Source of the DNA: Chryseobacterium pennae
GTDB taxonomy: Bacteria; Bacteroidota; Bacteroidia; Flavobacteriales; Weeksellaceae
DNA: 64,000 bases
Assembly: GCF_003385515.1 (NCBI RefSeq)
Contig: NZ_QNVT01000001.1
Coordinates: 186,001 to 250,000 of the forward strand
Direction: 5' to 3'
Position 1 is the stretch's first letter. Each line of letters starts with the position of its first letter. A model generated the notes under the pieces. The model saw nothing but the letters and a program-made list of their open reading frames with translations, was not told where the DNA came from and ran no database searches. The translations under genes were made by a program, and so were the position numbers. This document shows positions 44,486 through 53,536 of the stretch, in pieces.

Positions 44486-44493
44486 TATATTTG
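44486..44493 (+). promoter_or_regulatory. -7 element (TATATTTG) of the sugar-salvage cluster
   Basis: Perfect TAnnTTTG match 13 bases before the ATG at 44507. It would drive the kinase/RapZ-C/nucleotidyltransferase/LOG genes. Confidence 0.5.
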
Positions 44494-44506
44494 TTTCCAT
44501 ATTATT

Positions 44507-45532
44507 ATGACTTCTGACAACGCCAATCGATTTTTTGAAACCCATCTCGGTAAAAAATCCACTGAATTCATCACCTTAGCTCAAAGCGGTTCTGCGAGGG
44601 TCAACTTTCTGGCCATAACCGATACTGACCAATACATTATCACCTACAATGAGAATATCCCGGAAAATGAAAGTTTTCTTTACTATTCCAGTGTTTTTTC
44701 TGAACTTCATCTTAACACTCCTTCTATTCTCGCTATTTCAGAGGACAGGAAAATGTATGTACAGGAGTTTTTAGGAAAACAGACCTTATCGGAGATCATT
44801 ACAGAAGAGCATTTATCAGTTCGGGTAAAAGCTTTGGTACAGCAAACCCTGAAAAAACTTTTTACACTACAGATTCAGACTCAGGAGATCATTGATTTCT
44901 CCAACACATTTGAATATGAAAGCTATGATGAACTTCCTATTGTTCATGATCTTTATTATTTTAAAAATTTTGTAGCTGATGTTCTGGAACTGGAATATAA
45001 TAAATCTACTTTACTGAAAGAATTTAAAAAGATATCAGCATTGGTGGAAAACCTGGAACCCAAAGGCATTATGATCCGGGATTTTCAGGCAAGGAATATC
45101 ATGGTGAATGAAAAAGATGAAGTTTCTTTTATCGATTACCAATCGGCAATGAAAGGTCCTTTGATGTATGATGTTATTTCATTCCTTTTTCAGGCTAAAG
45201 CTGATTTCCCTGAAGACTTTAAAAATGAAATGCTGAATTTTTACATCCAGCTGTTTGAAGATCAAAGAACTCAAGATCAACTAAAAGAATCGGTTAAACC
45301 AATTCAGATGATGAGATTTCTTCAGGTTCTGGGAGCGTATGGCTTCAGAGGCTTAATTCAGAGGAAACAACACTTTATGACAAGTCTTGAAAAAGGAATC
45401 CAAAACATCACACAATTTGCGGCTTCCTGGGAAGACATGAAAAATTATCCTGAACTTAATAAAGTCATTGAACAATTGACCTCTGGTAAAACAGAACAGA
45501 AGATTAAAGAAATATTAAATTTGAACCAGTAA
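44507..45532 (+). CDS. Phosphotransferase of the APH family, AmgK-like sugar kinase (predicted)
   Basis: 341-aa kinase of the aminoglycoside-phosphotransferase fold. The catalytic loop is IRDFQARNIMV and the metal-binding motif FIDYQSA, as in AmgK, the anomeric kinase that makes MurNAc-1-phosphate. An antibiotic-resistance role is unlikely: a MurU-like nucleotidyltransferase lies at 46122 in the same direction. Predicted reaction: MurNAc or GlcNAc plus ATP to the sugar 1-phosphate, for return of cell-wall sugars to UDP-MurNAc. No direct substrate evidence; another sugar is possible. Confidence 0.8.
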   Translation: MTSDNANRFFETHLGKKSTEFITLAQSGSARVNFLAITDTDQYIITYNENIPENESFLYYSSVFSELHLNTPSILAISEDRKMYVQEFLGKQTLSEIITEEHLSVRVKALVQQTLKKLFTLQIQTQEIIDFSNTFEYESYDELPIVHDLYYFKNFVADVLELEYNKSTLLKEFKKISALVENLEPKGIMIRDFQARNIMVNEKDEVSFIDYQSAMKGPLMYDVISFLFQAKADFPEDFKNEMLNFYIQLFEDQRTQDQLKESVKPIQMMRFLQVLGAYGFRGLIQRKQHFMTSLEKGIQNITQFAASWEDMKNYPELNKVIEQLTSGKTEQKIKEILNLNQ

Positions 45533-45610
45533 GCTGCTTTAAAGCTTTAAGAATATTAAGATTATAAATATCTTAGTGGTTCTAGTCCAAATAATAAAAT
45601 AAAAAAGAAA

Positions 45611-46018
45611 ATGCTACACATAGACATCCACAGTTTTTCGTACAAGAAAGGAGGAATTCCAAAAGATCAATCAGGAAACGGAGGCGGTTTTGCCTTTGAC
45701 TGCAGAGGAATTTTAAATCCCGGAAGAATTGAAGAATATAAAATCCAAACGGGAAATGATATCGGTGTTCAGGAGTATCTTGAAACTAAAACTGAAATGC
45801 CTAAGTTCTTAGAACTGATAAAATCTCTCGTATCTATTAATATTGATGATTATCTGGCAAGAGGTTTTGAAAATCTTCAGATCAACTTCGGATGTACTGG
45901 CGGACAGCACAGATCCGTATACTCTGCTATAAAAATCGCTGAATTCATCAAAGAAAAATATCCCAACGGAACCGTGATAACCATTCATCACGATGAACAA
46001 CCACAACTAAATCAATAG
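45611..46018 (+). CDS. RapZ C-terminal-domain-like protein
   Basis: 135-aa stand-alone version of the C-terminal half of RapZ (YvcJ). The signature NFGCTGGQHRSVYSA is intact; in E. coli RapZ this GCTGGxHRS loop is part of the pocket that binds glucosamine-6-phosphate. The N-terminal ATPase domain of RapZ is absent. It sits between the predicted sugar kinase and nucleotidyltransferase, so a role sensing or processing a phosphorylated amino sugar in this pathway is a reasonable inference. Confidence 0.8.
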   Translation: MLHIDIHSFSYKKGGIPKDQSGNGGGFAFDCRGILNPGRIEEYKIQTGNDIGVQEYLETKTEMPKFLELIKSLVSINIDDYLARGFENLQINFGCTGGQHRSVYSAIKIAEFIKEKYPNGTVITIHHDEQPQLNQ

Positions 46019-46121
46019 ATGATAAGCGATCATTGATAAATGATAAATTAATCCTTTAATTTTAACTTTCATTTATTAATACACAGAAACATTATCATTC
46101 ATCTATTATCAATTATAAAAA

Positions 46122-46835
46122 ATGAAGGCTCTTATTTTCGCTGCCGGAAAAGGCACCAGGCTTAAGCCGTTTACAGATCACCATCCTAAAGCTCTGGCTA
46201 AGGTGAATGGTATTCCTCTTTTGGAAAGAAATATCAATTATCTGAAAAGCTTCGGAATAACAGATTTTGTTATTAATATTCATCATTTTGGGGATCAGAT
46301 TGTTGATTTTTTAAATAAAAATGATAACTTCGGCTGTAACATTGAAATCTCCGACGAAACCAACGAATTGTTGGAAACCGGGGGCGGCTTGATTTTTGCC
46401 AGAAGATTTCTTGATCATGGAGAAGATTTTTTAATTTTAAATGCTGATATTTTAACTGAGATCAATATTAATGAATTGGTAGAGTATCATAAAAAAATAA
46501 AAGATTTTGCTACTTTAGCGGTTTCGGATCGTGAAAGTTCAAGAAAACTCCTTTTCAATGATGATTTGGTATTAAGAGGTTGGCTGAATGTACAAACAGG
46601 TGAACAGAGACTTGCTGAATTCAATAAAGGGTTTAAAGCTCTTGCCTTCAGTGGGGTTCATTGTATCAATCCTGTCATCTTTGAAAAAATAAAAAGAAAA
46701 GGTAAATTCTCCGTTATGGAAGAATATCTGGATCTAATGCAGACGGAACATATTCATGGTTTTCTGCATGACAGCATTCTTATAGATGTTGGAAGACCAG
46801 AATCTGTAATAGAGGCTGAAAAACATTTTAAATAA
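46122..46835 (+). CDS. Nucleotidyltransferase, MurU-like (predicted)
   Basis: 237 aa of the sugar-phosphate nucleotidyltransferase fold: KALIFAAGKGTRLKPFTDHH (residues 2-21, nucleotide loop), KALAKVNG, NADILTEIN (metal-binding Asp) and the short length typical of MurU and related mannose-1-P type enzymes. In Pseudomonas and Tannerella, MurU makes UDP-MurNAc from MurNAc-1-P made by AmgK. The same pair here supports a peptidoglycan-sugar recycling route. It ends 9 bases before the LOG gene. Confidence 0.85.
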   Translation: MKALIFAAGKGTRLKPFTDHHPKALAKVNGIPLLERNINYLKSFGITDFVINIHHFGDQIVDFLNKNDNFGCNIEISDETNELLETGGGLIFARRFLDHGEDFLILNADILTEININELVEYHKKIKDFATLAVSDRESSRKLLFNDDLVLRGWLNVQTGEQRLAEFNKGFKALAFSGVHCINPVIFEKIKRKGKFSVMEEYLDLMQTEHIHGFLHDSILIDVGRPESVIEAEKHFK

Positions 46836-46844
46836 TTTTTACAA

Positions 46845-47597
46845 ATGGAAATTGATGGAATGAGGGATGAAAGTCTAGTAAACCCGGAATTAGATAGCAA
46901 CGAAACAAAGCTTCACAATAGTTTCAGACAAAAAACATGGGATGAAACGATCACGAAGGACAGCTGGATGGTCTTCAAGATCATGGCAGAATTTGTAGAT
47001 GGCTATGAAAAACTGGCAAAAATAGGCCCATGTGTATCTATATTTGGTTCAGCACGTCTGAAGCCGGAAAATAAGTACTATGACATGGCCGTGGAAATTG
47101 CTGAGAAAATTACAAAACTAGGTTTCGGAATTATTACCGGTGGTGGTCCGGGAATCATGGAGGCAGGAAATAAAGGAGCTTTTAATGCTAAAGGAAAATC
47201 CATCGGGCTTAATATCGATCTTCCTTTTGAACAGCATTTCAATCCTTATATCAATAAATCCTATTCTATGAACTTCGATTACTTTTTCGTGAGAAAAGTA
47301 ATGTTTGTAAAATACTCCCAAGGCTTTGTAGTAATGCCGGGAGGTTTCGGAACATTGGATGAACTTACTGAAGCGATGACTTTGATTCAAACCAATAAAA
47401 TCGGTAAATTTCCCATCGTATTGGTGGGGACTGAATTCTGGGGTGGATTATTAGACTGGTTTAAGGCAACCTTATTAAAAGAAGGAATGATTGCAGAAGA
47501 TGATCTTGATCTTTATCGTGTGGTAGACACTGCTGATGAGGCAGTAGCACACATTAAAGCTTTTTATGATAAGTATTCTGTGAATGTAAATTTTTAA
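46845..47597 (+). CDS. LOG-family nucleotide phosphoribohydrolase-like protein
   Basis: 250-aa Rossmann-fold protein with the LOG motifs GGGPGIMEAGNKGA and PGGFGTLDELTE, both intact. Family members cleave nucleoside 5'-monophosphates to base and ribose 5-phosphate (cytokinin activation in plants; nucleotide balance in bacteria). An N-terminal extension of about 60 aa (including DSWMVFKIMAEFVDGYE) is typical of the longer bacterial subgroup. Linked to the salvage cluster by 9 bases. Confidence 0.88.
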   Translation: MEIDGMRDESLVNPELDSNETKLHNSFRQKTWDETITKDSWMVFKIMAEFVDGYEKLAKIGPCVSIFGSARLKPENKYYDMAVEIAEKITKLGFGIITGGGPGIMEAGNKGAFNAKGKSIGLNIDLPFEQHFNPYINKSYSMNFDYFFVRKVMFVKYSQGFVVMPGGFGTLDELTEAMTLIQTNKIGKFPIVLVGTEFWGGLLDWFKATLLKEGMIAEDDLDLYRVVDTADEAVAHIKAFYDKYSVNVNF

Positions 47598-47655
47598 TTG
47601 GCATATTATTTGTGAACTATAACTAGCAAGAATGATTGTAAATCTATTAATTAAG

Positions 47656-48126
47656 ATGAAAAAACTTTTATATATATCAGGAATTTTAACATTTTTTGTG
47701 TTAATGAGTTTTATGTATGTAGACTTTTTCTCTTCAATGACCAAAGTGGATTATATTGATGGAAGCAAGACATTGAAGTTTACCACAAAAATGAATACAA
47801 GCCATATCTCTGATGCCATTAAAATCAATCCCAACACAGCAGGATTTGAAGCAGAAGTGAAAAAATATGTGAACAATAATTTTGATGTATTTGTCAATGG
47901 TGCTCCCAAAACAATTACCTTCACCGGAAGTCAGATAAGCGGAGAAACTGTATGGGTGTATTTTGAAACCGGAGGGGTTTCTGATATCACTACCCTAAAG
48001 ATTAAAAATACGATTCTTTTAAGCGCTTTTCCTAAGCAGATCAACCTGGTCAGCGTTGCTTATAAAGGCAGCCAGAAAATGATGAATTTTCAAAGAGGAA
48101 AAGAAGTGAATGAAGTTTCCTTTTAA
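47656..48126 (+). CDS. DUF6702-type exported protein
   Basis: 156 aa from the ATG at 47656 (MKKLLYISG). A single N-terminal hydrophobic segment (residues 4-25) anchors or exports it. The rest is a small beta domain with VDYIDGSKTLKFTTKM, FDVFVNG and TVWVYFETGG, matching the pattern of DUF6702 proteins in Flavobacteriia. Function not known. A TTG/ATG upstream (47632) would add residues that break the signal. Confidence 0.7.
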   Translation: MKKLLYISGILTFFVLMSFMYVDFFSSMTKVDYIDGSKTLKFTTKMNTSHISDAIKINPNTAGFEAEVKKYVNNNFDVFVNGAPKTITFTGSQISGETVWVYFETGGVSDITTLKIKNTILLSAFPKQINLVSVAYKGSQKMMNFQRGKEVNEVSF

Positions 48127-48146
48127 ATGAAACAACTTATAATATA

Positions 48147-48173
48147 AAACCACTGCTGTTGCGGTGGTTTTTT
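48147..48173 (+). terminator. Terminator of the DUF6702 gene
   Basis: 10-bp stem with one G-T pair (48147-48156 with 48161-48170), TGTT loop and following T. Confidence 0.8.
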
Positions 48174-48291
48174 GTTATTATCTACTCAATACATACACAT
48201 TCTTACTTCATATTCAATATCATCCTCATCATATTGAAAAATATTTTTTCCTAAAAGCCAGCCTTAAGGATAGGCATCCTATTTTTGCTCA

Positions 48292-48444
48292 ATATAATAT
48301 CTGACACCACAAGTATATCTCAAATTGATGTGGCATTATATGCCCATTCCTAATATCAGTAGAGCTATAAGAAACAAGGGCATCTCCTCCTAGCGTAAAT
48401 CCTCCCTTACAATGACCTTTCCTATAGTTTTGTACATCATATTT
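48292..48444 (-). pseudogene. Possible decayed gene fragment
   Basis: A minus-strand frame without stops for 51 codons, bounded by TAA-TGA upstream and TGA downstream. The translation contains segments such as KGGFTLGGDALVSYSSTD and IRNGHIMPHQFEIYLW that look like real protein and not random AT-rich sequence. There is no ATG at its upstream end, and a second short frame beginning with ATG overlaps it there, as expected for a frameshifted relic. I do not recognise a family. Confidence 0.3.
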
Positions 48445-48527
48445 TCATTAGAATATACTGTTGAGATACTCATTGCTAATCATGTAAGAAATCAGGAAAA
48501 CAATAGGGACGCCTTTCACCATAACAT

Positions 48528-48556
48528 AAAAAAACCGGCTCTTCCGAGCCGGTTTT
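48528..48556 (-). terminator. Terminator of the TonB receptor/DUF5689 operon
   Basis: Perfect 11-bp stem (48531-48541 with 48546-48556), loop TTCC, followed on the minus strand by a T-run complementary to the A-tract at 48528-48534. Confidence 0.9.
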
Positions 48557-48575
48557 CAATTTATAAAAACAATAA

Positions 48576-50789
48576 TTATTGTCCTTTGATTTTGAAATCA
48601 TCTACTTCCCATGTTGAAGCAGCAGATGTTGTAGAAGTATATTTGAATGCGATTCTTACATTTTTACCTAAGAAAGCACTTAAGTCTACATTTCCTGAAC
48701 TTATCCAATCTCCGAATGCATTGGTATTGGTATCCAGAATTGCCGGAAGTGTTGTCCAGTTTGTAGTTGTTACGTCTCCTGTATAGTTATCTGTAGCAAA
48801 TACCTGTATTGCGTTTCCTGCATATCTTACGTCTGTAGTAAAGGTTACTACTGCTTTAGATTTTCCAACTAAGCTAACTGCTTTAGAGATCAACCAGTCT
48901 TCGTTAACAAAATTATTACCTGCACCTCCTGCATTACCGTTCATCATTGCATAGTAGTTTGTTCCGTTTCCTTGGTTAGAAGTTCCCCAGAATTGATTTG
49001 GTCCTTCTTTGTTTACAGTTGTCCAGTCTGTACTGAATCCACCAGAAGCGAAATCATCCTTATAAAGAACCGGAAGTGGAGTATAAATACTTCCGTCACA
49101 TCTAGGATTTGTTAACTGAAGATCAGGAAGCTTAGTAAACCACAATTGGTAAGTCCCGTTGAATACACTTAAAATAGCATATACATCTCCTTTACCACCT
49201 GCAACTTCAATTGTACTTGCAGCCTTTCCTGCAAAGATACCTCTTCCGCTGGTTCTTAAAGTAATTGTCTTTCCTGAGCAGTCTTCTAAAGTTCTGTTAG
49301 AAAGAGCAGTACCATCAGCGTATGTTTTTCCCAGATCTCCGTTAATGAATTCAAGATCTTTAATTTTGATCCATCTTCCTACATCTGCAGTCGTTAACTG
49401 AGAAATTGATCTTTCAGAAGCAACAACCGCTCTTGCAGGTTCATTGGAATCGTATAAATATTTGTATACATCTTCTTCTTTCATTCTGTATCCGATAGCA
49501 GAAGTTGCATCATTAGAACCTAACTGCAGTTCACCAGCTACGTTTCTGATGTATAGTCCATTTAATTTAATGAACAGATCTTTGCCTACTTTAAATCTGG
49601 CATCCTGGAATAGATCCGTTTTATTGATATTGATCTTAATTCCTCCTGTTGCATCTTCTACGTATAGATATTTGAATAAGTTTCCTGCTTCATCATTAGC
49701 AGTAACCTGAGCTTTCACATAGAAATTACCTGTAATCTGTACCAATCCGTTTGGAGCTAATCCACCTGCAAGCTGCTTGATGTCTGCCACCGTTTTAGCC
49801 GTAAGATTTGCATTGCTGAATCTACAAGGATTTTCCTGAATATCATCCTGACGTGGGAAGTGCTTATCTTTCCCATCCGGGCCTAATGGTCCTCCTTCCA
49901 TATCAAGGTCACTTACTTTATTGATATAGAATTGGTAAGTCGTATTAGAACCTGATTGAAATTTACTGAAGATTCCTTTGAAATTTCCTTTTCCAGCAGG
50001 AATATATTGATTTGCAAAAGAAGAATATCCACTGTTTCTTACAACGGCAGTATTTTTGTAAACTTTGGCTACGTTGTCCCAATTCTGACCGATTACTTTA
50101 TCTACTGTCTGACCATTAGGGGCAAAGTTTGAACATAAAGCTTTAGCATCAAATTCTACATTATTCAGCTCAACTAAACAACCAATTAGATCTTCTTTGC
50201 TTTTAAGATCTGCTATTGAGATTACCAATGGCTTAATGTTACCTCTTGTGGTACAAGATCTTGAAATTACTTTTGGAGCTAATTTCTCAGGAATTCTGGA
50301 AACTCCGTTTATTGCTGATTCTGCTCCTGTTTTTACTCCCAGCTGAACAACTCCTCCGTAGGTACCTACTGCAAGACCGTTAACTTTTACATATATTTTA
50401 GATCCCTGAGGAAATCTTGTATAAGAACTTACCATATCTACACTGATGGTGAACCCATGAGTAGGATTTTCCAATGCATCCTGAATATAGATCGTTTTAT
50501 AGATATTCCCGGTTTCATCTGTAGAAGAAACATATCCCTCAATATACAAATCATCACTTGGATCATTAGGTTTATCTGCAGGGAAAACATAAGCAGCTCC
50601 GGTAGGGTTATTTACAGTAAACTTCTTTTTAAGGTCGCTTAACGTCATATTAGCCTGAAAATCCGCAACACACTGATATCCATCCAGATTAGGCTCATCA
50701 TATTTATCATCATGCACACATCCTACGGTAATCCATAGAGAAGCAGCTGCGATAAACATATATTTTAAAATTGAATTATATTTTTTCAT
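48576..50789 (-). CDS. DUF5689 lipoprotein with choice-of-anchor J domain
   Basis: 737-aa lipoprotein (signal peptide ending at the Cys of WITVGCVHDD). Two DUF5689-type domains of about 200-250 aa are visible: each opens with a TLSDLKKKF- or TVADIKQLAGG-like strand, then IEGYVSSTDETGNIYKTIYIQD or ITGNFYVKAQVTANDEAGN and a KVNGLAVGTYGG / KLNGLYIRNVAG core. OB-like strands of this sort bind nucleic acid or sugar in related proteins. The C-terminal part (about 570-737) is a choice-of-anchor J beta-sandwich (DDFASGGFSTDWTTVNKEG). It lies 11 bases after the TonB receptor, as SusD-like partners do. Likely a surface ligand-binding partner of that receptor. Confidence 0.85.
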   Translation of the reverse strand: MKKYNSILKYMFIAAASLWITVGCVHDDKYDEPNLDGYQCVADFQANMTLSDLKKKFTVNNPTGAAYVFPADKPNDPSDDLYIEGYVSSTDETGNIYKTIYIQDALENPTHGFTISVDMVSSYTRFPQGSKIYVKVNGLAVGTYGGVVQLGVKTGAESAINGVSRIPEKLAPKVISRSCTTRGNIKPLVISIADLKSKEDLIGCLVELNNVEFDAKALCSNFAPNGQTVDKVIGQNWDNVAKVYKNTAVVRNSGYSSFANQYIPAGKGNFKGIFSKFQSGSNTTYQFYINKVSDLDMEGGPLGPDGKDKHFPRQDDIQENPCRFSNANLTAKTVADIKQLAGGLAPNGLVQITGNFYVKAQVTANDEAGNLFKYLYVEDATGGIKININKTDLFQDARFKVGKDLFIKLNGLYIRNVAGELQLGSNDATSAIGYRMKEEDVYKYLYDSNEPARAVVASERSISQLTTADVGRWIKIKDLEFINGDLGKTYADGTALSNRTLEDCSGKTITLRTSGRGIFAGKAASTIEVAGGKGDVYAILSVFNGTYQLWFTKLPDLQLTNPRCDGSIYTPLPVLYKDDFASGGFSTDWTTVNKEGPNQFWGTSNQGNGTNYYAMMNGNAGGAGNNFVNEDWLISKAVSLVGKSKAVVTFTTDVRYAGNAIQVFATDNYTGDVTTTNWTTLPAILDTNTNAFGDWISSGNVDLSAFLGKNVRIAFKYTSTTSAASTWEVDDFKIKGQ

Positions 50790-50800
50790 TGTAGTCGTTA

Positions 50801-53536
50801 TTAGAATCTTAGATAAACATTAGTAAAGAACGTTCTTCCTCTGTCATACCAAAGTTTTGGTCCGAAATAAGGAGTTGCTCTTTGAGACTCAGCAAGTGCA
50901 TCTGTAAAGTTAGCTGCTCTACCCTGCTCGAATCCACCTGTTACATAGTTTCTGTTATTTAAGATGTTATTCACAGAAATACTTACCCCAACTCTGTATT
51001 TTCCAAATTGGAAAGATTTACCGGCATTAGCGTTCAGCATAAATTGGTCATCAAATTTCTTCTGAGCAGTAAGCTGCTGGATAACTTCCGGTGTTGCCCC
51101 ATCATAAATAAGACCTCCGGAATCCGGAATCGTGTACATTGCAGCCGTTTTGTTAAGCGCAGAGAAATCAAGATACTGATCCATCAGATAGTTAGCAGAG
51201 GCTCCTACCCACCAGTATTTAGGTGAATTGTATTTTAACCCGAAAGAGAATGCTTTCTGAGGAGTACCGGCCACTTTGTAATCTTTAATATTTGCAGCAC
51301 CATAGCTTCTGAAACCATTAAGATCATCTACTGAATAGACCTGTGGAGTGTTTGTAAATTTGTATTCACCAACACTTGCTACCCCTATCGCATTAATGGT
51401 AGGTGTAATTTTTACATCGAACCCTAATTCAGCTCCCATATATCTCTTATCAGCGCCACTCATTGCCTCATTAATCAATGTATTATATGATCCTGAGTCT
51501 GTAGAAACAGCCGCATAATATCTTGCTAATTCAGTAGAGTTGCTGATTGTAGTATAATATCCTGATAGTCTTAATTTCAAGATCTGACCTCTCATGATAT
51601 AGCTGATATCATTTGAGTTGATGATCTGATTCTTAACACCCGGAGTCAGGAAATCTGAAACCCTAGGGTTGATATAGATCTCATTAAGTGTAGGAGCTAA
51701 GCTAAAGAATGCTCCGTTATATACGATAAAGTTTTTACCGTTGATCTTATAGGTAATTTTACCTTTAATACCAGCATCTAAAGCATTATAGACAGCACTT
51801 TTTCCTTTGGAGTTATTGGTAAACTGAGCGATTCCACTTCTATAATCTCCATTTCTGTAAGATTCAGATTGCGAAGCAAATATGGAAGCTACTACATTCC
51901 ATTTTTTGAAATCAATTTCAGTAGAAACATTCAATGAATAATGATTTCTGGTCAACTGGTAAGAATATTGAGTTCTGTCTCCCACTCTTACTCGAGTATT
52001 CGTGTCATCAAGATTGTATCTTACATCATTGTTGAAAGGATTAAGATTATTCGCATAATCTGCTCCTAATAAATCATTAATTCTTCTGAAGTTATCTGAC
52101 TTTAAATTCTGATAGTTAAAATTAACATTCAACTTCCAGTTATCTTTCAGCTTTGTATCAAAGTGTGATGAAAAGTTGAAAGTTTTGTCTTTGTTAACGT
52201 CATCGATCAAGGTATAAGAAGCTCCTCTGGAAGTTATTCCATCCATTTCGAACTTGTTAATACGGTTCGTATTATATAGATAATTCCAGTCGATCTGAGA
52301 TTGCTGTCTGAATTCATCAGCAGTCAAGAGACCGTAGCTTGGTAATTTTCTGTAGTATGTAGGGTTTGGATCTGCAGCGTGGAACCAGTCTAATCTACTT
52401 CTCGCATCGCTACCGAACTGATAGGAAACCGTATTGGTCCAGTTAGAGTTTTTACCTATTTTTAAGTAATCTGTTAACATGAATACCGGCTCATACACGT
52501 TTCTGATTCTGGAGTTTCTCTTTTCTCCATCCTGCCATCCCCAGTATGAGTTATAATTTTTCCCCATAAGGTCATAAACCTCCTGAGTATTTGGAGCATT
52601 GGAAGCTCTATAAGTAGGAGATCCAAAAGCCGTTAAATTAAGAGAGTGTCTATCGCTGAATTTCTTCTCAATAGAAGCAAAATAAGCATAAGCATCCTGA
52701 TACACTCCATCCAGAATTGCTCTGTCTCCCCATCTTCTGCTTGCTGAGAACGTAAATGCCCAACCGCTTTTAGAAAGACCGGAAGAATAAGTAGCAATGG
52801 CTCTGTGTAAGTAGCTTCTGTTGGTAAATGAATACGCTAATGAAGTTTGTTTTCTATAGCTGGATGCTCTTGTATTATAATAAACAGCACCTCCCAAATT
52901 ACCAAAAGTATACTCTGAAGGAGTGATGTTATCTACATTTTCATAAGGATATCTCGTTACATCATTAAGACCTCCCCAGTTATTAAAGTCTACTTTTCCA
53001 TCATCATTTTTAGACATGGAAACACCATTAAAAAGAACATCCTCAAATCTGTTGTCTACCCCTCTTGGTCTGAACCAGTAAGCACCCAGTTCAAAAGCGG
53101 AAACATTCTGGAAAGCATCTCTTCCTGAGCTTAAAAGTCCTACAGTAGGCTGCATTGATGAGCCTCCATCTTCGGTATCATTTGCAGAGTCATCAATAAC
53201 TATTACTCCTGCATCTGATCCTAAGTTGTAATTAAGTGTAATAACACCTAAATCTTTTCTCTTCTCATCTGCAGCTACATCAAACTCTAAGATCTTAGAC
53301 TCAAAGTTTGGTTTTGTCACTGTGATTAGATAGTGGCCAGGTTTTAAATCCACAAACTGGAAGTATCCAATTTTATCCACAGATGTGTCGCCGGTGGACT
53401 GTGCTAGATCTACTTCTGCTTTCTCTATAGGCTTACCATCCTGATCTTTAACATACGCAAAAACAGTAGTTTGTGCAAAATAAAAAGAGGCAGGCATTAA
53501 AGTAAACAAAGAGATTAGGGATAGTTTTTTAATCAT
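50801..53536 (-). CDS. TonB-dependent receptor with carboxypeptidase-regulatory-like N-terminus
   Basis: 911-aa outer-membrane receptor: signal peptide (to about residue 21), a carboxypeptidase-D regulatory-like beta domain (about 22-105, TVFAYVKDQDGKPIEKAEV), a plug, and a barrel ending in the aromatic FFTNVYLRF. It is the first gene of a two-gene operon with the DUF5689 lipoprotein, the order used by SusC/SusD-like uptake systems. It is divergent from a secreted endonuclease/exonuclease/phosphatase-family protein, suggesting uptake of the products of that enzyme. Confidence 0.9.
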   Translation of the reverse strand: MIKKLSLISLFTLMPASFYFAQTTVFAYVKDQDGKPIEKAEVDLAQSTGDTSVDKIGYFQFVDLKPGHYLITVTKPNFESKILEFDVAADEKRKDLGVITLNYNLGSDAGVIVIDDSANDTEDGGSSMQPTVGLLSSGRDAFQNVSAFELGAYWFRPRGVDNRFEDVLFNGVSMSKNDDGKVDFNNWGGLNDVTRYPYENVDNITPSEYTFGNLGGAVYYNTRASSYRKQTSLAYSFTNRSYLHRAIATYSSGLSKSGWAFTFSASRRWGDRAILDGVYQDAYAYFASIEKKFSDRHSLNLTAFGSPTYRASNAPNTQEVYDLMGKNYNSYWGWQDGEKRNSRIRNVYEPVFMLTDYLKIGKNSNWTNTVSYQFGSDARSRLDWFHAADPNPTYYRKLPSYGLLTADEFRQQSQIDWNYLYNTNRINKFEMDGITSRGASYTLIDDVNKDKTFNFSSHFDTKLKDNWKLNVNFNYQNLKSDNFRRINDLLGADYANNLNPFNNDVRYNLDDTNTRVRVGDRTQYSYQLTRNHYSLNVSTEIDFKKWNVVASIFASQSESYRNGDYRSGIAQFTNNSKGKSAVYNALDAGIKGKITYKINGKNFIVYNGAFFSLAPTLNEIYINPRVSDFLTPGVKNQIINSNDISYIMRGQILKLRLSGYYTTISNSTELARYYAAVSTDSGSYNTLINEAMSGADKRYMGAELGFDVKITPTINAIGVASVGEYKFTNTPQVYSVDDLNGFRSYGAANIKDYKVAGTPQKAFSFGLKYNSPKYWWVGASANYLMDQYLDFSALNKTAAMYTIPDSGGLIYDGATPEVIQQLTAQKKFDDQFMLNANAGKSFQFGKYRVGVSISVNNILNNRNYVTGGFEQGRAANFTDALAESQRATPYFGPKLWYDRGRTFFTNVYLRF

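Larger units (their letters stand above)
48127..48575. other. Intergenic region with two terminators and a possible gene remnant
   Basis: 449 bases. Terminators lie at 48147-48173 (plus) and 48528-48556 (minus). Between them a 51-codon minus-strand open frame (48292-48444) has protein-like composition but no start codon and stops at both ends. No RNA gene or repeat seen. Confidence 0.5.

Noticed and set aside
44507..45532. Aminoglycoside resistance gene
   Set aside because: The fold is right, but the neighbours (MurU-like, RapZ-C) and the FIDYQSA motif fit a sugar kinase better.
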